In this document: positions 1 through 14,000 of the stretch, in pieces
How positions within the stretch are numbered: the first letter of the stretch is position 1
Layout of the letters: every line of letters begins with the position of its first letter
DNA from: Rhynochetos jubatus
Taxonomy: Eukaryota > Chordata > Aves > Eurypygiformes > Rhynochetidae
DNA: 64,000 bases
Direction of reading: 5' to 3'
NCBI GenBank assembly: GCA_027574665.1
Contig: CM050659.1
Location: 315,001-379,000 of the forward strand
Program-made: the position numbers and the translations under genes
Notes under the pieces: generated by a model
Database searches by the model: none
What the model was told of the DNA's origin: nothing
Seen by the model: only the letters and a program-made list of their open reading frames with translations

Positions 1-3000
1 GCTAAACAGGAGATATCCCCAAAATATCCTTCAGATTCATTAAATTTAATAAGAATTGATACTGTTTCAAATAAAGACTTATACATTTGATTCGTAAACC
101 TCTCAAGCGCTTAAAATAGTCTTAAAACTCAATTACTTCTTAGAGGGTTCTTTGAATTTAAATAACCTTTCAAGACTGTATCATCTTAGGAATAGTCTTC
201 AGAGAGGTAGTTCTTTAATTTTCTCACAGAAATTTGTGAAGCATTGCCCCATCAATTCATTCCACAAAATACATGCTCAAATGACTTTTTGCATTAATAG
301 CTAGCTATGGTAACACATAACCCTGTCATATTCTACCTAACTCGTCTCACTATTTGCATAAGGAGGAGGAAAGAGAAGTGTTATGTGACAGTTTCTACTG
401 AAATATGTTTGCAACACAGGTCCAATACAGAAAATCAATCCGGATTGGAAGAACACTTAACTGCTTGCTTCAGTCCACTGCAGTTCAAGGAACACAAACA
501 TGTGCCTAAGTACCTTCTCAAATAGATGTTGACTGTTAGCTAGAGCTTCAGGATGATTCGAGCAACACAGTCATTACCAAACAAAGTGTATCATAGCTTG
601 TTTGATTATTTTGCCCTGACTGGACAGCACTCAGTATGAAACAGTTCACCATGGTTGATAGATGGCTTTGAAAATAAGGAGCCATTTTCCTCAGTATTCA
701 CTTATCTTTGTCAGTGTCTCAGATTTCAGAGCACAAATGAGAAGAGTCTCCAACAACTGCAACATTAGAAAAAAAAGAGCAGCAAGGGGGAAAAGCACTT
801 CATTGCATTGGCAGCTCTTTTCACGCCTCAGTCTCTCAGGATTTTCTGTTGCCTGTTCCAACGGGGAGACAGTTCTGGAAGAAAGAGGATTGAAGGGAGG
901 ATGGACACTTGACAAAAGTTTTGTTGGATCATGCAGGTATGCAAGTGCAACACAAAGCTAACAGGCTTAACACACAGGGCTTTGCCTGCAGCCGGCTGAG
1001 GCTCTGAAATAAATTCCCACAGGAATCAAGAACTCACAAACATCAATTTTCACTCCAAATGCAAATCACCCTTCTTCCCATAAGCAGAAAACAATCATAC
1101 CAAAACAAAGCACTCCTACTAAGTATCTAATTCTTCATGTAGGGAAGGAATGAGCGAAATACGACGGATGCTAGTCAGCTCACATACCATACACTTGCAA
1201 GGTACTTACATACTTCACAATGAAAGCAGAATGAGAACCTACATAAAATACAATGGCATACAAGAGTAGGGCAGGAGGGAGACTGTGACAAGGATATCAT
1301 TACAAGGAGAGAAGGATACAAAAAAAGCTACTGAAGACAAGCTGCTGCAGCTGAATTATGTAGAGCTCTGAAAAAGAATGAGCTGAAATGTAACGCACTG
1401 ATTTATTCTGTTTCTGTTTCCTCACTTATGACGTAATCATTAATCAGCTACTTTTACAATGAGAAAAACTGGGTTCTGATTAAATTAATCATGAATACAG
1501 TCCAGAAATAGTACCCTGCAAGTATTCTTTTGAGCAAACACTTCACTCCCACGGCTTTTCACAGAAAGCTCCACAGCAGATAAAATAGGTACAAACATGA
1601 TCTAAGCAAAACTCTATTTAGCAATTGTCAAAACACTAGTGAGTAGATTTCCTCATTATTCACTCAGCTCTGCTGGTATGTTCACAGTCAGTGCTCAGAT
1701 GAGAACCCTCTGCTGCACAGCAACAAAAGCTCAAGGAACAGAGAAAGATTTCCAGCTGGGCTGGAAACCTCTCCCCTCACCTTGGTGCTAGGTACCTCTG
1801 AATTTCAGGGCCAGAATTGTTTCTGGCAGTTCTCAAGGGACAGAGAGGGAGACTGCAAGCCAAAGAATGGCTTTTGAAGCAAGAACAGAACTCCTGCAAA
1901 AGCCATTTCCTTGCCTACAATCACTCTTTCATCTCAGTCCATTTGTCTGATCAAAGCTGCCTGACCTATCATTAATAAATAACTCTACAAGGGCAGTTCT
2001 GTTCAGTAATACTTAAAGGTTTCAGCTTGTCTGTAGATTAAAATCACTGGAGGAATTCCTACAGAAAACTAGGAATAGGAGTCACGTGCACATAAACACA
2101 TTTCCCTTTGAGACGAAATTGTAGCTCTTTAGCTCAAGAGGCTCCACCACCATATTAACATTAGCGCTCATTACTCTAATTGCATGTTCAGATAAAACAC
2201 CTGGTTTACCAATACAATGCTAACATATTATAGGTATTTAAAAACAACAAAGTCCACTGACTGAAAGATCTGAGTTTTTCCCTGGAGGCTTGTGTATAAC
2301 AGCCACTTCGAACAATTCTAAATTTAACCAACATGCTATAAAAAACAAAACACACAGCACTTCATACACTTGTCACTAGCACTAATTTAAACCACACTGT
2401 GGAATAAGCTATTTACATGGGCTTGTTGACCTAGTTTTCAGTCCCAGCTTTTGGGGAAGAAAAGAAGTAGTAACTTAGAAGGTTGCTATTTTCCTATAAA
2501 TCTTACTTTTGTATGACTCTGTGGTGTTTCATTTTATGAGTTGTTTGGGTTTTGGTTTTTTTTTTACCACTGAATGCAGGTACATATTAAGCTGCAGAAT
2601 GTTAGGAGATGGAAAAGTAGTTTAATTCATTACTGCCTTGAAGTGATCCTCATTGTCTGACATTTTGGAAATCATTGTGCTTATAATCAGCCTTTTCTCT
2701 GTCCTCTCAGTCACTTGTATTTGAAAAGAATGAGACCATCTTAGACATTAAAAGGAGCTTGACACCTAAACTACTTACAAGGAGGAATAAAGAGACTTTG
2801 TTTAATTTAGTTCTTTGTCATAAAAATTCTTTCCTTAAGATCATTCCAAACAGTTATTCAGTTCTCTTTAATGTTTGTTCCAAGCATTTTTTTTTTTTTT
2901 TTTTTAGGTTCTCCACTGTTCTCTTACACCCTGTACGTGTAAGCTCCATTCCAAAATATTTTTCTCAGGACAATAGTTGTTCTATATATTTCTCAATAGT

Positions 3001-5400
3001 ACCCAAGTTATAGAGGTGAACTAAAACAGGTTAAAAAAATCTACAGTGCAGTTCTCACCAATACCTATACACTTATATGTGGAAGTTGATGAAGAAGTTA
3101 ACAGACTAACATGGGTGAAAGTAAGCATTTTCATTTGTACAGGCATATGACTAGAAACTGAGTGCAAAAGTGGGTGTCTATGGCTCGGGTTTTTTTGCCA
3201 GACAAATAGAAAGTACTAAAGGAGAACAATAGGTTTCTGATAAAGGAAAGCTGTACAGCCAGCACATCTCCCCAGCTTCTGTGGACTTCTATCAGCAGGC
3301 AACTGGACAATAAAGTACCTCCACAAGTTGGATGCACATGAATAACATAAGACAGAATTGATCATGTTTATGACTTGATCTGATGTAAAAATGAAACCAT
3401 AACATAGGTGGGTGCTAGAAAAAATGGCTTTGAACTACTTCTTCTCTTAGGCATCTAACTGTGGAAAGCTGGACTTTGCCATGAGCTAACCGACCATGCT
3501 TTAGTATGTCCATCCACTACTGCCTTTAAGCGACACAATACAAAGAAAGAGAGCAAAGGACCTACCAGAGTAGAATAATCCTTTTCCTTTGAGAAACAGA
3601 CAGAAAGAGAAGGAACAGGAAAAAAAAATAGCAGTGAAAAATTTAATTATTCTGGTGTCATGCATGTCAAATGTAACTGTTAATACCTTTATACAAGAGG
3701 CCACTGGAACCACACGCATCCACAGGACTGAAAGCTTCATCTGAGTAGTAACTAACACATTGTCATTCTAAATTTTCCTAGAAAACCTATATTTATTAAA
3801 GAAGGAACATGTCCTGCTTTCCTTGGGACGTGAATTTTAGTGGTGTGTGTGCTTGCACTTGACAGGAATAGAGAATTGTGAAGACAAGCTTCTTCCATTC
3901 AAGAATACAAAGGTTGGCATTTTTACCTTTAGTCATAGTCAAGTGGCAGTAAAGCAATCAAACCAAACAAGACATGCAGAAACTATAGGGCTGAACTAAT
4001 AAACAAGCATTAATAAAACTAGAAAAATCACAGCACAAGATACATGTGAGAGCTGCAATGCAAGATAGGATCAGGAAAATTTATCCCTTTTTCTTTTGCG
4101 GGGCGGGGGGGGGAAATAGGAATTATTAACCCAGCAACAGAAATTGTGTAAATAGTAAAGTGACTTCACAGAGAGAATGTAAGCCATCTTTATGTGTGCA
4201 AAGTCAAAAAATCATAACCTGAAAAGGTCACAGAAGAGAGTCTAGGTGCCAAACGTAACTGGAGAAAACAGTACAAATGCAGACTTTAGTTACATTTGAG
4301 GAGGCAGATACAGATTTGAGGAAGTAGGGCCAGTTATAGATTGCACAATCACAAACCTACAGACCAAACAAGGCCTTAACATTAACAGCAGGTAAACTAC
4401 AGCGAGATTATTTAAAGAGCTCACTGACCCACTGTCCTTGCTATTTCATTGTCTGCAAAGCTTTCATTAGTGGACTCCCCAGGCACAACTTCTAGTCTTT
4501 GGAAGGTGAAGGGAAAAGAGAAGAAAAAAATTATTCTGAATCAGCCCCATTTCTGTTAATCATAGCCTCACATATCATCTTGCCAGGAGAATCTTTTCTG
4601 CCTGAACTATGGGAGAGTTGTACTTGGATTTTTGCACACTTGTGAGATTAATATCATAAACAGAAAACTGACAGGAGACACAAAACACATCTTTTACTCA
4701 CATTTTAAGAAATATATATTTAATTCAAGTTGCACGTCACAAGTTAAGGGGATGATTTAAATGTGTACAAACTGCATGCAGAAACAATTGAGATTACTTT
4801 GCAAGAACCTAATAACACTCAAGGACTGGTATAACCTGTAAGTACTCTTTAGAAGAAAGATGGCACTGAGGATTAAAAGGAACACTTGGTGAACAGATTG
4901 ACTTAAATTGTGGGTTTATTAGTATCTAATATAGGGTACCTGTCAGAAGGCTTTCAGGTAATCAGCTTGCTTTAAAAATATCACACATCAACATTTTAGT
5001 CAATACCTCTGTGCATCAATAAACCAAAGCAGAGACCACTTTCTTTGCAGCAGGCAGTATTTCTCTCTAGTGGAAAGCACATGAAGATCCAGCAGTCCTG
5101 ACGGCTTCCCTTTAGCATAAGGTGTCTCCAAGTGACCTCTGGCTGCAGAGAAGAGGAATTCCCCAAAACAAAACACATTAGCAAGGGTGATGGAGGGGAG
5201 AGGGGTAAAGGTGCAACGGAAGGTTTGCCATGCAAACCATGCAAAGGGGGTGGGACTGTGCTTCCTTCCCTCTCTGTTCCATTAATGCTGCCCATGTGGC
5301 ACAGGCTCTACATCACCTACAAGGCTGAAGACCTGCTTCTTCCAACACAATGATAAGGGAAATAACTGTGCACGACCTCCACGGTACACTGCTGACAAAA
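1..5400. other. Non-coding, A+T-rich DNA
   Basis: I see no gene, RNA gene or recognised transposon here. Open frames are short, unconserved-looking and rich in homopolymer-derived residues. The only low-complexity items are a T-run near 2,889-2,907 and a G-run near 4,099-4,114. It reads like avian intron or intergenic sequence. Confidence 0.6.
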
Positions 5401-5442
5401 ACATGTGACATGTCCCAGCAAACATGTGGCATGTTCCAGCAG
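5401..5442. repeat. 21-bp tandem duplication
   Basis: Two adjacent 21-bp units, 5,401-5,421 and 5,422-5,442, agree at 18 of 21 positions. Each carries ACATGT followed by a CCAGCA core. This is a small local duplication with no evident function. Confidence 0.7.
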
Positions 5443-8184
5443 ATTCATGATCATTGAACCTGAGAAGTTATAAACCTGAAGTCCAGACTCCTCAGGGCCT
5501 TTGGGTGCCTGCCAGATTTCTCCTTTTAGAGTCCTTCAGGGGATAAATATGTCATTTCCCTCAGCCAAGACTCAAAGGAAAACACAGCACACAGCTCACG
5601 AGAGTCAGGCCACTAACTGGCACAGTCTAGAGAAAGGTTTGGCTTTGTGCAAAATGCTTGTGTTTGTTTTAACACACAGGATATACACAGGCATGTGCCT
5701 CAGATGCTTAGCACACCTTTGCCAGCTGAAGAGCCCAACACCACACATACCTAACAGTTTTATATTTCTTTAAAGTAGTATGGGTTTGAGATCATGAAGT
5801 TAACATTGCTATTCCAAGGAACTCCCAGGACAAATTAATCTTTACAACTCTAATGGAATTGTTTACAGCCATAAAGAGGTACCATAACACAACCTCTGAA
5901 TTTTTAAAATACATAAACATGGTGAGTTTGATACTCATCAGCATTCTTTCGTTAAGTTTTTCCTGAAGTCTGAAGACAGGCCCCAGAATTAGTAGAGGCT
6001 AAAGAGAAAAGAAGTCAGTGCCTCTAAGGCTATCCTCTCTTAGGCTAGCCAGGAAAAATCTGAACTTTTGGGACACAGATTTGACACCTGACTGTAAAAA
6101 TCCCCCACATAACCCAAACCAAAACCTTAAAGCAAAATAAAGCCAACCCAGAGGCAGAAAGGAAAGTGAAGGCAAAGGAAATCACACAAATTGTGACATC
6201 ATCCAGGGGATTTAGTAAGCCAAAACTACACAGACCTGATTGGCACTTCTCCAGTCAGGAAAGGGACATAATTTTGTCCCTCGCCTGTGTTAAGCAGTAC
6301 AAATTTTTTAACTGCTGAAATTAAGCAAGGCATACTACAGAGAACTTCCAGGTCAGCAGGGCTGATGTTCAGTCACATGGACAATGAGCCATATAGGGAC
6401 TGACTTCTTACAGTCACTGGTAGCCAAAAAGCGCTAAAAACAATTACTGCTGTGTTCCTGAGCAAAAACTGTGATTTTCTGCAGGAGCTGATGTAATTAT
6501 CAAAGTGCAGATTTTAGATAGATGTGGGATCTTTTCCAGACAGCAAGTAAGTTAGCCTGAAGAGCTCTACAAGGGAGCTACCAGACCTTTCCAGGCTGTG
6601 AAGGCCAGAAGGTGAATGCATAGCAGTGAGTAGTGAAGAACAGTGACTAACCACTTCATTCACACAGCTGGTTATCACCCAGAAGCCTCTGTGTCTCTGA
6701 ATAACAAGAGACCTGTCCAGTAAGCCCTCATTCCATAGGGAATCTATTCCTTTAATAGCTACAGTCAGAAGTCATCTCACAGAAATACATCTAACGAAAG
6801 TAGGAATTGGAGCTGGGACTCCTACTCTCATGCAATCCCTTCTCTCCAGCATTATCCTTCAAAGCCAGCAGTGGGATGACAGCAATCGGAGGACCAGCTT
6901 TGATGAAGTGCATGAGGGGAAAAGAGCAAGACTTTTTTTAATATCAGAGAAAACCATTGAAAGAGGAATCAACCTTTGCCATCTATTAGCTAGTTCCCAA
7001 GTAAGTTGATAAAAATCATGACATAACTTCACCAGCTCTTTAGTCTGATGTTTTTCTCTCTGGCTGGAACATACATACACCCGCTCCAAGCAGAGAAAAT
7101 GCAGATAACTGATTATTTTTCTTCATGAAGATAAAACATTTTGTGATGGCTATAATGGAATTCATTGGCACTGAGAATACAGGTGCCAAATAGGAAGAAA
7201 CATAGTGCAGAGCACATTTAAATCTAATTTAGCAAAATTTTCCAAACCAGTTTTAAATACATTACTGTTGCACTGCTAAACAGTAAACCTTTTATGCAGT
7301 TCAGGCTTTTAATACACTCACCGCATAACCCCTACCCGCCCACCATACATGTTCCTATTACAGTGTACTGCATTTCATTTAGGCAACCTTACCTACCCTA
7401 CTTCCAGAAGAGAACTAAAGCTATATTCCCAGTTAAGAGCAGCACAGTGATGATCAGAGAAGACTATCACAATAGGAAAATGGTTTATAATATGAAAACA
7501 GGGAGAAACAGTAGAGTGCAATTCTACAGCAATGGCTTTTAAGGTTGTGTACTTTTTTGATATATTTTACCTCTTTTTGTGGTTGAAATCAATGGGCCCA
7601 CACTGTTTTTCAAAATCTAAAACAGATAAGTCTTTTTTATGACTTAAAAACATAATTTAGCCTTTGCTGAGCAGACTTCTTTCTATACACGAAGCATGCC
7701 AGTCAATTACATCGAAATAATTTCATTCAGGTCACTAAACATCAGTAGGTAGCATGATTTAGTGCCAGGAGCGTATTATACAAGAGCACAGCAATTTTGA
7801 GGTTTGGAATTGAAATGGAAATTGCAACGTGGATGAATATTGACAGTAAGCACATAGAGCAGCAGGGAGCATCCTGCACTTACCCAGTGCCATGTGACCA
7901 ACGCGTTCCTAACAAGGAATCCTTCTCCCACGTCATAACAGCACTGTATTTTTAAAATTCAAGTTAATTTCTAGCATTTGCTTGCCAAATATTGTACAAT
8001 TGTAGGAGTCATGTGTATCAAGAAAGTTAAAAAATAAAAAAGAAATTACACTTAATTTCATAGTTCTAGATTCACAAAAGCTATTTTATATTCTCTTACA
8101 TAATTGAAAGCTTTTATTTAAACCTGAAATCAATTTATATTTTATATTCCTGACCCCACTTTTTCTCTGTGAGGAAGAACTAGC
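5443..8184. other. Non-coding, A+T-rich DNA
   Basis: Nothing supportable as a gene or repeat is visible. A GTAAG-type donor motif on the minus strand near 7,882-7,886 has no convincing partner acceptor or open frame. Confidence 0.55.
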
Positions 8185-8272
8185 TCTCTAGCAGTATCCA
8201 AACTACCATTATGCTATGCCAACCAAAGATCAACTTTCCTCTGAAAGATCTGGGGTTATGACAAGATTTGGC
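8185..8272 (+). repeat. Copy 1 of an 88-bp dispersed direct repeat
   Basis: This 88-bp stretch aligns without gaps to 9,346-9,433, with 70 of 88 positions identical by hand count and most differences transitions. Weaker similarity seems to continue downstream of both copies for about 100 bp. The spacing of 1,161 bp and the level of divergence suggest an old segmental duplication, or two copies of an old unnamed interspersed repeat. Confidence 0.7.
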
Positions 8273-9345
8273 CTGGTTTTAATTGACTCAGATTGTCTGC
8301 TGAAGTAGTCAGTTAAGGGCTCTAAGAACTGACACTTCCATGCTAAGTTTACCTTTCTCCTGTCCTGCAGTTACTCATCACAAATGCAAACAGCAGACCA
8401 CATTTTAAATGGTGTATTAGAGCTCTGAAATTACTGAGCAAACAATAGATAAATTGTTAACTCATTTTGTATTCATTGTAGAATACCAAGATGAAACTGT
8501 TAAACTGAATATGTGTAATTAACAGGCAGGCTATCTCAATTGTTAATATACCAGCTATGTTTTGAAGGGTTACTTCACAACATCCTCAGTAGCACGTTCA
8601 AAAGAAGCAATGGCAAAGAAATCTCTTGGGAAACCATCAAATGCTGGTTTTAGATGGCTAATTAACAGCTGCAAACCCCAGCAATGCAAGAGAATCGATG
8701 TGAACATTCAGGTCTGCCACAAATTTGTTTCAAGGTAACAGCTGTCAGAAAACAGTGAGACAAGAAAAATATTTGGAATAAACACTTAATGGCCATTTCT
8801 TACCTCTGAAATCCTTAAAGGTTCATTTCTGCAACCCTAGTCAGTGCTTACATCAGTGGAACAGCATGCATTACCATAACAACACAAGGAACATCTTCAG
8901 GATTCAGGTATGAATGTCTCAAATAATGAGGGTGACAAAACTGGCACCACTGACACAGGGACTTGCCAGAAGGGCAGCAGGACCAAGACTTTTCCCCAAA
9001 TGCCTAACATGCCTTCACCTTCAACTGCCCCCCTCCTTTCAGCCTAATTCTTCAGATACACCCCTCCACTTCTCATATCCTTTCCTCTCTCCACCCAGCC
9101 ATTTCAGCACCTTACACAAGCCCGTCTTTGCCAAAGGTGAGACCTACCATTTGCAAAACCTTTGAAAATGTTTTCTCTGTCCAAAATTATAATTTATTTT
9201 TTACTTTATTTATTTATTTATTTTATTCACCTCTGAGGATGAGGGTTATTAGCTGTGATTATTACCTCTTGGATCGTATACTCTGGCAATCAGAAGTATT
9301 ACAATATGACTATTTTTTTTCCATGTGATGGAATCCATCAGTTGT
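8273..9345. other. Non-coding spacer between the 88-bp repeats
   Basis: It is mixed-composition DNA with a short TTTA-rich microsatellite near 9,203-9,222. The plus-strand open frame around 8,914-9,165 is rich in Pro, Ser and Leu and matches no family I recognise, so I treat it as chance. Confidence 0.5.
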
Positions 9346-9433
9346 TCTCTAGCAGTATCTATACTACCATCACGTTACACCAACCAAAAATCATGTTTTC
9401 CCTGAAAGGTTTGGGATTCTGACAAAATATGGC
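9346..9433 (+). repeat. Copy 2 of the 88-bp dispersed direct repeat
   Basis: This is the partner of 8,185-8,272, in the same orientation and the same length, so divergence is by substitution only across the core. No target-site duplication or terminal inverted repeat is obvious. Confidence 0.7.
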
Positions 9434-9637
9434 ATCATTTAAAAGCGTGGCTAAATGCCTCCACACTGCTGCTTTTGTCCTTTACACACTAGCAACACAG
9501 GATCACATTTTTACTTTCCAAGGCCAAAGCTCAAGTAGTTCCTATTCTCTTCCTCTAAAAGAATTTCAAAGGGGAAAACAAATGGTGCACATCTTGGGGA
9601 ACATGGAGTGAAGACAAAAAGAAAAACTGCAGCCTAC

Positions 9638-9709
9638 TCCCAAAAGCAATGATTCTCCTAAGTTGGAACCAGATCCCAAAAGCAATGATTCTCTTAAGTT
9701 GGAACCAGC
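9638..9709. repeat. 36-bp tandem duplication (two copies)
   Basis: Units 9,638-9,673 and 9,674-9,709 differ at only 2 of 36 positions, so this duplication is much younger than the 88-bp pair nearby. No open frame spans it. Confidence 0.85.
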
Positions 9710-11070
9710 ACAAGTACTTTGTGTGTTAAATGTATTGGAATTACAAAAATATTTCTTTCACAAGTCCCTGTTAACCTAAATCACACACTTTTTCTTTCCT
9801 AATGAAGTGCAGAATTTGAAAAAGAAAACCAAAACCTATCTAAAAATCTTGTTAGAAAGCTTATTTTTCAGAAATAGGAAGATGTTTAGGTGGATACACC
9901 TTGTTTTACTGACTTAGAAATCTCTGACAGCAAATAATTAACCTAGATAGAAACCACCACCATATCAATCACTGAAGAGTTGAGAAGTATCCAAAATAAC
10001 TGTCACAAATTATGACAACACATGTTCCAGCAGAGGCTTCTTTCATTACCATTATGAACCTTGCACAGTTTAGGCATATTTTACAAACCAGAAGATATTT
10101 TATTTAGTTTATAATATCTAGCAAATCAAGGAAAATAACATATTCCTTGACTCTAAGTAACCATGAGTTCATTATACCTGAGATTATCCTGCATGTTGTT
10201 TCACAAAGTCTGAAAGTAAATGCTCAGAGGGCCTGGCTCTGCTCTAACATTTTCCATGAAGTTTGAATTACACAAAGGTATTTGGAGAATTTGGAGTGCA
10301 ACAGGCAAAATCCAATTCTTAACACAATAGCTACAGTTTCAGTTAAAAAAAAAAAACAAAAAACAAACAAACAAAAAAAAAAACCAAAAAAAAAAACCCC
10401 ACACAGTAATGTGAGCACTTAGCAATGGTTTAATATAGACACAAAAATTATGAATCATGACAATGAAACAATGACGCATCAAGGGAGGCAAGTAAGCAAA
10501 ATCAGTTCCTTTTTTAACCCTACATAAGAGTTCAGCTTTTTTTTTTTTTAATTGAAGTGACATCACTTCTGAGGGCCGAACACAAGAACTTAAAAAACCC
10601 TTTCAGTCTGCATAGACATTTACCTACATCCTTTTCTAAATTTGATTTTCAATTAAGTATCATGTCTATTTACTAAAACTATATTTGAATATACAACTGT
10701 GCTCTTAAGCATTCCCAAAGCACGCCACAGATTTGGATGGATTTAAAAGCAGGAATTTTCAGACTATTCTGATTCTCTGAAGTATAGGAGCTGACTGCAA
10801 GAACATCCCTGATTAGCAGCACAGTGTTGGTACTTCAGTCACATGCTAGTCAGAGCTGATTAGAAATTAGGTTTGATTTTTATTTTGTTGCTTTTTTGTA
10901 TTTTGTTTTATAACCTATGGAAACCTGAGTCTGCACAAGTTTTTCATAATACAGTCTCACAGCAAAACAGAAACTGGACAATGAAAAAGAGAAAAATAAA
11001 TGGTGCACCCCCCACTCCAACTTCATCCTCCCAGAAAAACTGAAGCTGCAAAGATCAATTCACTTCTTAC
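9710..11070. other. Non-coding DNA with A-rich low-complexity tract
   Basis: The main visible item is an A-rich, C-interrupted tract at about 10,344-10,400 and a T-run near 10,538-10,550. The lysine- or phenylalanine-rich open frames across them are artefacts of composition. Confidence 0.6.
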
Positions 11071-11095
11071 CTAAGGGTTCTCTCCATCATGAAAT
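11071..11095 (-). other. Candidate 25-nt exon, minus strand
   Basis: Read on the minus strand, a pyrimidine-rich tract ends in GGCAG at 11,096-11,100. A 25-nt segment holding ATGATGG follows, and then a consensus donor (CTTAG, then GTAAGAAG, intron starting at 11,070). Acceptor and donor are both good, which is unusual at this spacing. It would lie downstream of a possible minus-strand exon 1 in the CpG island near 17.15 kb. No product can be named, and such pairs also occur by chance in a window this long. Confidence 0.22.
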
Positions 11096-14000
11096 CTGCC
11101 ATAGGGTAAAGGAGAGAAACAGTCTTAGAAAGCCGGAGAAACAAGGGCCAGAAACAGTAGGCCAGTAAAATAATGATAGGTACTTCAACATTTTCCCATA
11201 ACGGATCAGTAATAGACTTCTTAGTGATACACATCTTCCCTATAAACAAAATCAGACACTTGCCTTCCTCAGACTATAAAGCTCTCTTATTTTGCCATCT
11301 AACTTCTGCTGTGTTGTCTTGGTTTGTTTGGTATGGTGTTTCTGTTGCTTTTCCAAGTAGATGCATCCTGTCCTAAAGGGAAATTATCAGGGTAACAAGG
11401 CTCTAAGTGCCTCTTAATGTTCCACAAGCACTTTACAGACTGATAAAGGAGATCAGGAAAAAGAAAGGAAAAGAATCTTAAAGTCCTGACATGTCTGAGA
11501 AACAACACATAGCTTCTCAGATGCAAATGAAGACTGTACACTGCAGCTAGCTCATATTTTGTAGCAGGGCAAGAGGTACTAAAAAAAAAAATACTCTTTC
11601 TACAAGACCCCAAGTCACTTGGACAAACTGATAGTAACCATTCCTTTCCCTGCTTTCCCCCACTCCCCTACCTGCTGCACACTTACATATTCCCCAGTTT
11701 TAAGAATACATTTACAATTGCTTTTTCATTTTAGCTACTGCTCTGCAGAGATTAGGATCCTTCATAAGACCTTTTCATTTACTGAACAATCAAGCAAAAC
11801 AGAAGGTTAATAGTTCAAGAGTACCTACAAGGAAAATGGACCAAAAGCCATTCCTGGTAAAACCTCATTGACTTCATGGACTCAGCTTTTACTGCCCAAT
11901 TCCTACATAACATCTTTGAAGTAAAGAAAGCATGAGGCTTTCAGATGATGCTATATGTTATAATGAAATGGATCAGAATAATTGTGTGTTTTAAGAACAT
12001 TCTTTTGTCTTCATGACTTAACTAGAACACACTGAAGAGTAAATATCTATTACAGGAGTAGTAGAGTCTGGCTTGCTTTCTTTAAGTGTAGGTGGTGTTT
12101 GGTTAATTGGTTTCAATGCTGGGGTGAAATCTCACTGTTAACTGATGTTCTTTTTGCTGGTATTATCCCCCTCCATTTGTTCTAATATGATTTACTGAAT
12201 TGAGACAAGTATTGAAAAAAACGTCAATTCACTAGATTTTCCTGTGCAGGAACAGGAAGGACAAAGACATACTGAGTGATGCTGCCAGCCTTCAGGGCAG
12301 CTAAGAAAAGAAGCTGGCATTCCGTTAACAAAAGAGAAAAACAACCGCACAAAAATGGGAAGGGGCAGAATCACTACCAGGCTAAGCTACACAGCTCTGA
12401 CAGCATAAGAGATAGCAGGAATGTGGCTTTGTTTGCCAGCAGGCAAGGTTCAAGGGCTCACTGATGTAAGGTCATGTTTAAATAGACTGCATTTATGATG
12501 GAGTCTCCAGGGATTTAGCTGAACTTTATGTTCCAGATGTCTTCATGCAAAGGTGCACTTCCATAACATTTAGGAGCAGTGAGAGAGACATTTCATAACC
12601 CCTTTGTTTATGAAAAGGCCTTTACAAGAAAGGATTTCGCATGATGGAAATTTTTCCATATTTTCACATTTGCTGTAGAAATGCTTTTAGACATATTTAT
12701 TCCATGAGCAGGTACACCTGTTACATTTAAATGCGAGAAAACTGAGTTTATCTCCAAGAGCCTACTTTATTCACAAAAGATTAGTTACACAAATCACCTT
12801 GACAAACAAACTTATCAAGCCCAGTGACCTTTGAATAATGCCCTGTGTGATGTGGCACATTCTTACAGCAGATTGTGGATGGGATGAGCAGTTTAGGAAA
12901 GTGTCATTTAGTCAGTCCATACATTTCTGAAGGCGAAAAGGGGAAGAAACAGTCAGCTATTATTATTTAAAAGGGTGCATCACAAGAAATTTCTCCCATA
13001 AATATTGTCTCCAAGAAGGCATACATTGTGGTTTCTGCCCTTTTCTTATAAAAGCTCTGCTGTATATTAACACTTATGTTTACAGCTGAGCCCTTTGGGC
13101 ATCTGCACTTGAGCAGCTCTCTCACTCAGGCAAAAATATATTAACTTCAGTATGCACCATCCTAGCATCTTTCTGCTACTGAGCCCTTACAGAAGCAGTA
13201 TTATCACACACCCTCATCATGCAGATAGTGTGATCAGGATATCGCCACAGGAAGGATATAGACATAGAACCATGAATTATTTTCTCTTCTAAATAAAGAA
13301 GGTCAGGAGATATTACACATATGAGATAAAAATGAAGTATATCTATTTAAATACCCTTTGTTCAAATTTTCATCACGGAGTGTGTGAGGAATAATGAAAG
13401 GACAGCTATATTTCTTTGGTCTACTGACATAAACAGAAAAAAAAAAGGATTGGAATTTGATAAAACAGGGTAATTTGAAGGGCATAAACTGTGGTAATGA
13501 GAAGAAATTAAGAGTAGGAAATTTTAGGCTAAATACTGTAAAATACTAACAGTTGGTCTTATCTGCTTTGCAGAGGAAATTTATCACTTCAGACACGTAA
13601 CACGAGCAAGCCAAAGCAATCATGAATTTCTGGAAACACAGGTATGAATTAGATACTTCAATATTTTTAGTCTCATCTTGATTTTTGGACAACAGGCAAA
13701 GTAAAAAGGAGCTGAGTTAGCAGTATTGATGTTTCTAATATTTGCTGTTCATTTTGCAACCATCTCAGTTTGAAAAGTTGCAGTCCTGTGAATACAGGCA
13801 AAACTATTAATCATGTGTCATACCTCAAGATGGATATCCATCTCTTCTCTCCCTCACACAGGTTGAGAAACCATTAAAGAGAACAAAGCAGAAAGGCACA
13901 GCCTGTCAAACTGCACAGCACTAGAAAGGTTATCGTAATACAGTTGCAGGCTGCTGTCTTTTCCAGCCTGTATGACAGATGAAAAATTTCATTCTTGTGA

